Source: Gymnorhina tibicen (taxonomy: Eukaryota; Chordata; Aves; Passeriformes; Artamidae). From it: a stretch of 64,000 bases of DNA. A model generated the notes under the pieces. It saw only the letters and a list, made by a program, of their open reading frames with translations, had not been told where the DNA came from and made no database searches. Shown piece by piece: positions 49,360-61,100 of this stretch (within the stretch, counting starts at the first letter, position 1; each line of letters begins with the position of its first letter). The stretch lies in assembly GCA_013399875.1 (NCBI GenBank), contig VXAZ01003910.1, positions 239,229-303,228 of the forward strand. Direction: 5' to 3'. A program made the translations under genes and the position numbers.

Positions 49360-49570
49360 GAATCCCAGAATGGTGTGGGTCGGAGGGGAACTTAAAGCTC
49401 ATCCCATTCCCCCCCCTGCCACAGGCAGGGACCCCTTCCACTAGCCCAGGTGGCTCCAAGCCCTGTCCAGCCTGGCCTTGGACACTTCCAGGGATGGGGC
49501 AGCCACAGCTTCTCTGGGCACCCTGTGCCAGGGCCTCCCCACACTCACAGGGAACAATTCCTTCCTAAAT
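49360..49570 (-). mobile_element. CR1 3' fragment
   Basis: CACAGAATCCCAGAATGGTGTGGG, CCCCCTGCCACAGGCAGGGACC, TTGGACACTTCCAGGGATGGGGCAGCC and CTGGGCACCCTGTGCCAGGGCC are in reverse orientation. Confidence 0.92.
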
Positions 49571-49867
49571 GAACACAATGAACAACGAATTTCTTTCAAT
49601 AAACACAAATGCTCACCACTGGCTTCAGCTGAGTAAATAGCCACCAACTAGGACAGTTCTCAGGTCAACACCAAGTTTTAGTCCTCTGAGGTGAACTTCT
49701 GCCTACATTTTGTCACCTTCACGATTGCGACGTAGATATGGTCACTGGGTGGCTTCAAATGCTCATCAGCAAGCCCACTGCACGTCAGTCACTTAAAAAT
49801 AAGGGATTTTTATTTCTGAACAGAGATTTGGGGACTATGGAAACTCTGAGTAGGAACTGGGCATCTG

Positions 49868-49975
49868 CGAAACCTGGTCGAGCAGAAGGTGTCCCTGTCC
49901 ACGGCAGGGGGTTGGAACTAGATGGTCTTTAAGGTCCCTTCTCATTCAAACCATTCAGGGATTCTATGATCTACG
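49868..49975 (+). mobile_element. CR1 tail fragment
   Basis: GAAGGTGTCCCTGTCCACGGCAGGGGGTTGGAACTAGATGG and the tail AGGGATTCTATGATCT are in plus orientation. Confidence 0.88.
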
Positions 49976-52153
49976 TGTCCTCCTCAAATCCAAGGGCTGA
50001 TATCAGCACATCCTGAATGAACTCACCTGTTGTACATCACAAGAACTTCCTAGGCCAGACACATGGATACAACGACGTTTGTAAGGAGCAAACTACCCCA
50101 CATCTGCCCACTGTCAGATTTTTACAGTTTTCTTTGAATTACCCAGCCATTGCCAGCATTAGTGGCAAGACATTTGCCTGTAAAGTCCATGCAATCATGT
50201 CAGCTCTTCCACGCCTCCTAAAGTAGCCCATGTTTTAACTGGGGTAGAATAAACCCTTCCCCTCCTTTGGAGCAAGTCTCTTGGCTGGGTGGTTACCCAT
50301 ATACAACACCCACTGCAATACATTTGTGTACAACTATAAAAGGAGAAAATATAATCACTTTATTTTCAGTATACAGACTAAATCCCACCATAAAATCAAC
50401 ATAATGAGCAAGCACACATGAATAAAACACTCTGCACTTAAGCAAACCCCTCTTTTGCCATGTCTGTGTTTCTGCAGTGGCTCTCACAGCTCTCCCAGGA
50501 GCAATCCTCCCTCTCCTCCAATGCAAAAAACACTCCCAGTTTGCGTAAAGTGCTACATTTTCCTGTATGCCTTGAAATACTAGTTAGGTACAACACTATT
50601 TCATCATCTCTGCTCCCAAGCTATGTCCAGTCCCACTCCCACCCTCACATCAAAGCCACAATTACTTCTACAAGGAGGTAAAATCAGCAGGTTGTAGCAA
50701 CGCAACTCTCCAGAGGTGCAGAACAACGGCAAAGCGCGATCCGCAGCGCGGGCGGCAGGACAGAAATGCTGAACGGCTGCACCACGCGCGTGCACACGGC
50801 CACCTCTGTAAAGCTTCCTCCGTGGTGTGACTCCTTCCCTGTCACACGCTCCTGGCATTTAAAAGAAAAACGAAACAGCCCTTGTCAAATTTAGCCCGTT
50901 TAAAGCTGCCAGCAAAATTGGATTGCGTGTGCTATAAATGGGCATGTTATTGCTTGTAGGAAATCAGAGAAGTTTGGACCTACACGTGAGATTGGCTTGC
51001 AAAGCAGCAAGGTCAGCAAAGGCCCCTCAGCGGTTTTAGGAAGTGACCAGCTGGTATTTCCTGCACCCTTCACACTGGCTACAAGACTGCAGTCCAAAAC
51101 ACACGTCGCACCATCCTGGAGCAAAGGGCCCGTCTCCTCTGGCTGCTGTCTAACACACAAGAGCACTCAGTGCAGAGTGTCACAGGTCATCTTTGTAAGC
51201 CCAGCGTGCTCATCTTGGCTCGGTCACCCGAAAATGGGTGACGGGGCTGTAATGGCAACGCAGTGCCAAATCCTCCCAGCACTCACGTGTCACCAGAGTG
51301 AGCTGATATTCCTGCAGAGCTATGAACATGCCCAGCAGAGCAAACACATCCTCACTGGATTTTCCAACTGCCAATGACCAGCCTCACCCAGGTGAACTTG
51401 GACCAAAGCGTTTTAACAATCCAGCCTTTACACCTTGTGCCTCTAACTCAGCGTGAAGTTAACAACTGAGTGTCTTCAAGGAGTAATAAAGCAGCTCTTG
51501 GGATTCCTGCTAAGCCAATACTGACTCAAAGGCTCAGTACAAACTCATAGTGTTACATGGGAACACCAGCCCATTCCAGACCCCCAGCCAGTCCTCACAG
51601 CTCACTCCCTAAAGTTCCTTTCTTTGCTAACACACCCCGACTATAACCCTGCTTTACAGCCTCTCCTGCTAACTATACCCTTCAAATCAGATCTGACTGA
51701 AACTGCGTCCCTTAACCTAACAAGTATCATAGAATGGATAGATTATTTCCTGTCTACTCCTGCTCCAGATGCAGTGCTACCTATAAAAACACAATTAATT
51801 CTTCCAGCAGATGATCCAAACCAACACTGCTCTCCAACAGCAGATGGGTGAGGGAGGGCTGCAGATTGCCAAGTCTCCAGGCTTTCTGCACCACAAAGTA
51901 AGGTAGCAACAAGCAGCCTCTGAAACAGCATTGTCTCTGTATTTTTCTCTACCATTAAATCCCTTTTCCACACAATTTAGTGAGTGAACTAGAGGCTTCT
52001 CTGGAGCAGTGGAAGAAAAGAGATGGTAAATAAATAACAAATTATAAGAACTAGGCCAATAGTTTTACAAAGTTTTCCTTTTTGGTACCAGCACTGAGCA
52101 CTGCTCATTTCCAGGTGGAGAGAAATACAAAACACTTCAGTCTCTCTGTGAGC

Positions 52154-55100
52154 TTAAAGTCCGAGTGACTTCTGCACAATCTGCTTGGCAATTTTGTTGA
52201 ACTGTTCTCTGTCTTCCCGCCACATCTTGGAGGCGTCTACATTGGCTCCACTTTCATCATTTGGCTCTGAAACGAGAAAGACAAAGGCAGGTGGGCAATG
52301 GAGCTTCTTGCTTCTTCAAGAATGCCACTTCCCCAAGGCTTTGAGACACCTCTCCTCCTTGAGACTACAGAAACACCACTAAAGCAAATCCAATGACAGC
52401 TCCTGGATTCCCAAAAGGCTCTGATTTAAGTGACCACAAGTGAAAGGATATCACAACAAGGTCGAGTTTAGGCAAGAAATGAGTGGCACAGGAGCAGGAC
52501 TTTCTTTTGTTTGCGCTTTCAGCAGTGGAGCCCCACCATGCACTTGGCCAACACAGTGGGGCATCCCCAGTGCTGTCGAGGGCTTTTAAAACTGCATGTT
52601 TCTCCCTGGAGAATGTTTTTTTTTCCTTGTTCTCCAGCTTCCCAGACACAAAGCCCCTCCAAGCAGGCCACCCAAACAGGCTGTCACTTGTTGGGATGGC
52701 TTGTTCTATTAAAAACCAACAAAACAATCCAAGGAAACCCATAGAACATGCTTTCATTTCTACAACATCTTTCATCCGATGATTTCGGAACGCCTTCCAA
52801 AGCACGGGATGTGCTGCAGTCCCAGGGGCTCCCCATTTAGGATGGAGGTAAGCTGAAACCCAGCACTGACCAGGTCTGTGGGCAGCACACAGCAGGACGC
52901 TGTCCCGGGGTTCCACAAGGCACTAACATACTCTACCCACTTCCCTTGACCCACCAGTCCACACCCACCCCGGCCCAGTTCATGGCAGGTATCTCGGGCT
53001 CCCATCCTCCTCCACACGATCCTGATGGTCCACCTTAAAAACCAGCAGGTGTGCAGGTCACCCAGTCTGGTAAACTTGGGCTTACACTACCTGCAGAGCC
53101 AGGGCTGAGAGTTTTCCAGTACCCCAAAAGAAGCTGACCACTGGTGTTTTAGCCTAATTCCTCCAAAAGCCGTGGGAAAGCAGGATGCACAGGCAGAGAA
53201 CGAGACCAGGTGACTCCCACACTTACCAGTCCAGGTAAGGCTGCACCACAAACCAAGCTCTTGGAAGCCATGGGAAGCCCACGGGGTTTGCCTGCACAGC
53301 TTTCCAACAGCAGGTTACTATTCCAAAGCTATAACAGTCCCATGTAGGAATCTGTTGCTTGCTCTTTGGTCAACTTTACAGCTTCTAAACCCATTTAGCC
53401 TTCAAAACCAGTTCTAAGGGACACGGCTCTGCCCTCTTCAGGCAGTTCAGTGGCTCTGTCCACTGTGTGGATCCATCTTGCAGAGAAGCTGTACATGACA
53501 GAGCTGATCCACAGCCCTTGTTAGATTTAGGGAAAACCATCTGAAAGGCTCCACAAAAACTTTTGCACCCCAGGTCTCTTGTCAAGAAGCCTTCCTCTGA
53601 ACCAGAGATGGAAGAGTGGGGCACGTTCCCAGACTGGGAATAACAAGAGAAAAGGAGTGTGACGGCTTCTGCATCAGAGGCCACGGACTCCAGTGTACTG
53701 CACTGGTTAGGTCTGACAACCCTGCAGCTGCCAAAGCCAAACCCAACACAGGCTGCAATCCACAGCTTGAAAAGCTGAATGGACAGCACAGCAAATACAG
53801 AGAGGGTTTTGTCCAGGAGCAAGGAACCAGCTGAGCCTCTGGACCCACCTGACCATCACTACCAACCTAAAAGGAAATCCTTGCAGTCACCCCCAAACAG
53901 GAACACCTGTTACTGATTCAGTTGCATTTTTTCCAACTCTTTTCAGAGCACTGGTTTACGAATAAATAAATAGCAGGGCTTTCAGAACTGCGGTTGCTGC
54001 TGAGCAGCTTTCCACGTGCTTTGCTCAGAGGACAAAGCAAGAAGCAGGAGGCAGTTCCAGCTCACTCAGAAGGGCAGACAGGACAGCAGTGCTCACCTGC
54101 CAGCATGCTAACGACAGACAAGAGGATCTTCTCCACACTCTGCACGGGACTCCACCGCTCCGCGCTGCTCTCGTATCCCATGGGATCATCCCCAGGAGCA
54201 TGAAGGATAGAGATGCAGACTCTCCCATCTGGGTAAACTGCACAAGAAGTACAGAGGAGTGGTTGTTACTCAGTGGAAATGCTCAGCGTCTCCAAATCAG
54301 TCTTGAGCATAGATCAGCCTTGAGAATTGGCTCTTCTATGACTAAAACTAAATGCAGGTTTAAATTTCCTCTTTAGGCAAGAGGACACAAAATCTGAAAG
54401 ACAAAAACCTAGGAAAAATCTTCTTTAAGCAAATCTAACAAACTCCTTCCCCAACAGAAACCTGCTGGGAATGCTTGTGTAATTTAATAATCAGTAACAG
54501 GCTCCATAGGAAAAATGAACGGTGCAGCCTGGTGGAATAAGGCAAGGATTTATGCACAGACACAGCTCCAAGCAGGTAACCAGTCCTACTTAAATGGAAA
54601 TGAATGCACTGAATGCACTTTGGAGTCCTCCGCTGGACCGTGACCATGAAAAGGACTGCACAAAGGACGGGAAAGTGTTATGTTATATATATATTACAAA
54701 CATGAGAAAAAATAAAGTGTTACGTTAAATATGTTATGAACAGTAGAACTGATCTACTTCTGAACATTACTGAGGTGCAACCAGAAGAATTCCCACTTTT
54801 TTTGGGGTTTTTTTCCTGAAAGCTCAGCTGCATTAAAGCACCTGGAAACAAGGAAACCTATGAATTAAGGATCCAGGTGCTTCCCCTCCCACCTTCAGCA
54901 CAATGTGTCTGCAACAGTACAAGTTGTCTTCACAGAGACGGGACGCTACTGACTTGAATGAAACCAAACAGAGGTTGAAGAGGCACCACAAAAGAAAACA
55001 CTGCTCTAGCAACGTGGCCTAATCCTACAGCCTCCTGAGGAACAACAACTTTAGCGCGGTAGTTTCAGGGCTTCTGTTCCTCAGGTGACCAAACTGGTGC

Positions 55101-58100
55101 CATTGCCAGGAAAGCAAGACAAAACAAAGGGGGAATGACTGCTGGAAGCAGCTGTGCTCACTTCCAGCTCCTTCCATTCACCCAGCTATGTCTGCCCAAG
55201 CACGTAAGCACCGTGGAGGACTTTTATTTACAGTCCTTCCTGCAGCCCCAGGCTGGGGACTGGAGCTGGTCTAACTGTAGCTGGAAGAGGTGAAAACAGC
55301 AGGTTCTGAATCAGCACTTCTTGCAAGTCAGGAACCCACTGGTAGGAGGTATTTCAGTGGTGAGGGAGTCTCCTGTTTCTGTGCAGTGCCTCATTTGAAA
55401 CAGCTGGTACATAGCAGCACAGTCAAGACATCAAAGGCTGATTGCAGGAAGACGTATGGATCTCCTCTCCCTCTGTTCAGGTGAGACCTACCCCCTGTCC
55501 AGCTGTGGGGCCCCCAACCTAAGGACGTGGAGCTGTTGGAACGAGTCCAAAGGAGGCCACAGAGAGATGCTCTGGAAACAGGCTGGGAGAGCTGGGAGCA
55601 TTCAGCCTGGAGAAGAGAAAGCTCCAGGGAGACTTCAGAGCCCCTTCCAGTGCCTAAAGGGGCTCCAAGAGAGCTGGAGAGGGACTTCGGACAAGGGGCA
55701 ACGGCTGCACACTGCCAGAGGGCAGGGCTAGGTGAGATATTGGGAAGAAATTGTTCCCTGTGAGAGTAGGGAGGCCCTGGCACAGGGTGCCCAGAGAAGC
55801 TCTGGCTGCCCCTAGATCCCTGGAAGTGTTCAGGGCCAGGCTGGACGGGGCTTGGAGCCACCTGGGCTAGTGGAAGGTGTCCCTGCCCATGGCAGGGGGT
55901 GGGATGGGATGGGTTTTAATGTCCCTTCCAACAATCCCTCCCAAACCAGCTATGATCCTATGATCTCCCCACGATGACACTCAGTGCCAATGCAAGCAAT
56001 GCCATTAATCACTACTTAGTTATTTTCGCCAGAGCATCCAAGAAAGTCATTTTAATTTAAGAGAAGACAGTTCTGTGGGATCTCAATTCCCCCCACACAC
56101 AACATAAACTGCAAAGATGAGGGAACACACCAGGCTTTTAAAACATTTTCCTTGTGATTCCTCACAGGGAGAGGAAAAAACCAGAAAAAGCACAGCCCAG
56201 CCACCCCTTTCTGCAGCCTTTCTGGGTAGAACCAGCCCACCACAACCCCAGCTGAGAAGAAAGATTCAAGTGTCTAGTTCAGTGATCTCAGCTTCAGACT
56301 GAGAAGACTCCAAGTCACAGGACTCTAAAGAGCTGAGCTGACCATCCCGTATGTTCCAATTATCCCATGGAAGAAACACCCATGTGTAAAGCCACTCTTT
56401 AACACAAGAGTCAGGCAATTTGTGCTTCTCCACACCCCGCTCCTCCTGGCAGTGCTGCACACAACACAGCTGCGAGCAGAGAACCTCAAGCCAAGGCCAC
56501 AGCTGGAGCTGCAGGGACAAGGATTTGCTCAGGAAGACCAGTCCTGGCAAGAAGTTTGGGTAAATTAGTCCAGCTGGAGCAAGGTGCTGACATGGCTACA
56601 ACTGCTTCCCAGTGCCAAACGCTGCCCTGCTGCGGACATCAGAGCTCCAGAGGTGATGCCACACTCCCTTGGGCACGTCCACACGCCTCTATGCTGTGAC
56701 ACGCAGGTGTGTCTTCCACAGGAGAACAGAGGGATGCGGATTAAATGGGCAAGAACCTGCACAAGCGGTGCTTCCAGAAGGGAATAACAGAGAAACTTCA
56801 AGAAATTGCAAAATTCCTTGTATATAGGATGAAATAAATCGATTCCCAGCTGAGATTATGACCCGTGTTTTCCAAGTGCAAGAATGTCAGCTGAAGAGGA
56901 AGCACTAGGCAGGAGCGCAGCGCTGGCCTCTTCCTCCTCTTGAGAGTCAGAGACCCGACAGCCTGAACACAGATCCAGCCCATCAAACCCGGGCAGTAAT
57001 AAACAACCTTTGCATGACCCATGCTGATTCAGCAGATGCCAAAAGCAATGATTTTACACAGAATTCCAAGGCTGATTGCAGAAAGTAGAGGTCCAGGCTG
57101 CAAACAGGGGCTCTAAGGTTTTTTCATGTCCAAGGCTCAAACTCGTTAGCTGTACTTCTTGTCACTGCAATTACTCCCACTGAATAATAATGTCACCATC
57201 GTAGATTCACTAAGGTTGGAAAAGATCTTTATGATCATGGAGTACAGCTCAGTCAGTATTGCACAGCAAAGGCCAGCGAAGTTTTAATATTAAACACCTG
57301 CAAAATGTGTTGTCTGCTTAGACAGAGCACTCTGTATTTCAGAGAGATCCCCTCAGAGATGTTAAGCAAACCTGTGATTTCACAGGGCAAAAGCCATGCT
57401 GCCTAACAAAGCTGCACCCGTGAACAACTTTCCAGTCATTAAAATAACACCAAAATACCTAAACACAAGTCATAGAGCAAGACTGGGTTCACGGTGTGTT
57501 GGGAATCAACGCTCTCAGGCTTATGGTGGGATTCCTGGGGGGTCCTGCATAGGGCCAGGAGTTGAACACCATGATCCTGATTTGGGTCCCTCCAAACTCA
57601 GCATATTCTATGATTCTGTGTCTGGAAAGAGCCTGTATTAATTCACTAAGTCTCACATCCCGTACAGAAGATTTAAAGGCATGGAATTTGCTGGAATCCT
57701 TGTTGGACTGTTCATGAGCAAAAGGTTTATGAGGAATAACGGGATAAAGAGAAAAGGACCCTAAGACAGAACAAAACTGCCGGGCAGCTGAATGTGTGCT
57801 CAGGGCTGGAAAGGGAGAGAACCACCCTGGGGAAGGATGCCAGCTCTCCTGCTGCACAAATTGCTTTCTAAGCTGCACAAGCAGCCCACTCCCCCGTGCA
57901 TCCTGCTGCACCAGACTCACTGTTGGGATGGAACATCTCGCACGTGAACCTCATCTTCGGAGGACTCAGCGGGTAGTCGAGCGGAAAACTCAGGATAGCA
58001 GGGAAAACCCCATACTCGAAGCAGGTGTCTTCAGGACCCCTAGAAACAGATAAAATGTTATCCACCAAAGTTTTAAACAGCTCTTCCACCCAAATTCTTG

Positions 58101-61100
58101 TCTAGTGAGACGTGTGAGGCATGGGTTATATCATCTGCTCCAGGAAACAAAGAGTTAAGGTGCTCTTACCCCACACCTCATAAACTTACATCCAAATATG
58201 AGGCTTGGGAGGCAAGGGGGAAATCAAAGCTTGCACACTAAATTACTAGGAAGGTCACAACACTGTTTAATTAGCAGGGTGTGTCTGGATATAATTGGAG
58301 TATCTGGCTCCAAGGCATGTTCCAGGATTTGAGTGTCTGCACGTCAAGCGAAAGCAGAGGCAGGTGTGGGACTCCTGTGCCTTTGAAGATACTGTTATGC
58401 TCTACAAGACAGAGATGTCAAATGCTGGAGCTCAAAATTAATTTATAAACCCCACAGAGATCCCAACTGCCAGCATCTAGCACAACCACACAAACACTTA
58501 TCACTGTCTGATGCAGAAAACACAGCAAAGGTTTGTAAAAATAAAAACACAGCTCAGAGACCATAATTGTCAGAGCAGATGCAGGACAACAATGTGTCTT
58601 TGCAGACTTCAGGTACTGAGTTTGCCCTCGCTCAAGTGCAGGTGGAGAACAAATGGCTTCATCAGGGTTCTTGTAGAAACATTTCCTTATTGTGTTCAGA
58701 ATCTAGTTCAAAGTGCAATCGAGTTGAGAACATAAAGACAACTATTTTACCCTGCCTACATAAAACACTTGTAGAAAGTGAGCAAAAAACCAAGTTTATT
58801 AGCCATGATTTATTCCAACTTGATGAACCATCTGGAAGTTGTAACACAAACATGATTTCCCTTGATTGGAAAGATGACGAAAAAAGCTTCAGCGCTGAAA
58901 ATCGTAGCCAAGGAAACCTCATGTATTTAGAAAAAAGCCCTTCAAACAAAGGTTCCACTGTCTGGGAAATAAGGGTTAGGAATACATTCGTGCCTCCTCC
59001 TCCCAACTCACATTCTCTATGCCAGAAAGAACATTAAAGTTGGAGAGCAGCAAATCCTAAAGCCCTAAAAGACTCACTCTCTCAAACTTTGGGATTCAAA
59101 AGACTTGGCTGGTAGATAAACACAAGAACTATGTGATTTAAACATGCATATTGACACTGGCAGGTAAGGTAAGAGAAATGCATCAACATCCTGCAAGAAT
59201 GAAAGCTAAACCATCTCAACCACTTTGTTTCCTTTCTGGCCTTTTCCCTAAATTTAGTCAGGATTCAATTCACATCTGAGAGCAAACTGAATGCATTTTT
59301 TCATGACCATTTTAATTCCAGCTGCATTTTAAAGGCTTATTGTTGAACTTCTGAGAGTATGTACATACAGGCATTGAAAAGCTGGTGGGTGTCTATGTTC
59401 TGTTTTGAGAGCAAACCCACAGCCTTAAGGGCTCTTCTGTCAAATACACTCAACCCAACACACTCCATTTTAGGCCCTGTATTATGTGAGCAAAATGCTT
59501 TTGTTTTAGCCACTCAGCGCTGCCAGGATCAACTTCAAAGAAATTATTAAAGTTAATCCAAGACAGCATTTGCAACTGCAAAACACTCTTGACAGCATCA
59601 CTCTTAGCTCACAAAGGACATTGGCAGCGCCAGGGAGGTAAGAGCATGGCAGCTTCTGCCATCACCCCCCTGCTCTGCAGTGATTCCAAAGCTGACAAAG
59701 CATGAAAATGAGAAGCTCTGAGCTCCAGGAGCCGGCTGTTACTCCCGCAAGGGGCAGAGAAGAGCGGTGGGTATCTGCCAAACAGGAGAGAGAAGTACCT
59801 TCAGGAGGACAGCTAATGGGAGTTGTTTAGTTTGGAGAAAAGGCTCCTCAGAGGGGGCCTTCTCCTACAACTCCCTGACAGGAGGGTGCAGCCAGGGGGG
59901 GTCAGGCTCTGCTCCCAGAGAACAAGAGACAGGTCAAGAGGAAACAAGTTGCAACAGGGGAGGCTTAGGTTGGAAAAATTTCTTCCCTGAAAGAGTTGTT
60001 CGGCCTTGGCACAGGCTGCCCAGGGCAGTGGTGGAGTCACCATCCCTGAAAGCATTCAAGTAACACGTGAATGTGGCACTTGGGGACACGGTTTAGTGGT
60101 GGATTTGTCAGTGCTTGGCAAAGGGTTGGATTTCATGGTCTCGGAGGTCTTTTCCAACCTTAATGATTCTGTGATTCTAATTCTAAAATCACAGCTTCAC
60201 ATGTCTTTGCAAACGGCTTATTTCTAAAAAGATGCTGGAAAAACACCAAACCCCACAATCATCAGATGCCCAAAAGGGGAATGGAAACAAAAGTCATAAG
60301 CCTAATTATAGCTCTAATTACCTTTCTAAACAGCTTTGTGATACATTGACTTCCATTTATACTGTTTCGTTTTCAAGCAATCTTTGGGCTAATAAAGTTC
60401 TTAACCATCGTGTGCTTCTGTGTCTTTTGGGGATAAACTTTAATAGCAACATGCCAACCAAAGAGGGCAAAACTTGGCCTTGAAACGTTAAATCCATGAA
60501 CACAACACAGCCTGAAGGACCTCACGCAGCGCTAGGGAATTGAGCAACGTAAGTAAGGCAAACTCTCCTGAAATGATGTTGCAAAGATCTGGCTTTCAAC
60601 AATACTCCCCCACCTCCAGTCTCCAGAAAAGTTTTCACGTGGTATTTTCAGTTCTGTGCCCATTACACTCACTTTGGGAGTGTAAGATCTGTTCTCTCCT
60701 TCAGAGATGTCAATACAGCCCTAACATTTATATGTTTCACATTCCTCCAGCATTGCTGATGCGGCCAAGAAGACTAGAGATACAAATTATTATTTCCATT
60801 ATTTTAAAATGCATTACTTTATCTCCAAGCCAAGCTCTTACATCAATCTGTGTAACATTACCCAGCCTACGTTTGAACTGATAAATGAGAGATGTCTTTT
60901 CTCTCTTAGGTCTCTTTTTTTTTTAAAGTTATGTGCCATTATATGTGCTCTAGCTTTATATAAATTGGGTGAAGGAAAAAAAGTATTCTGTTCTTTTCAC
61001 AATTATGTTACCTCCTGCACTTCCTCTGTCTAAAAATTTGAAGGCAGCTTTACTCTCATTTTCTGATCTGCACACCTCATTCCCTGAATCTCACACGGCA

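Larger units (their letters stand above)
48840..52153 (-). other. UBE2G2: UBE2G2 3' UTR, inferred extent
   Basis: The AT-rich stretch after the UBE2G2 stop holds several minus-strand AATAAA signals (TTTATT at 50359-50364 and 49249-49254) and a possible ATTAAA near 48910. A long 3' UTR is usual for this gene. The true end cannot be fixed here. Two CR1 fragments and a short CpG-rich patch (50700-50810) lie inside. Confidence 0.4.
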
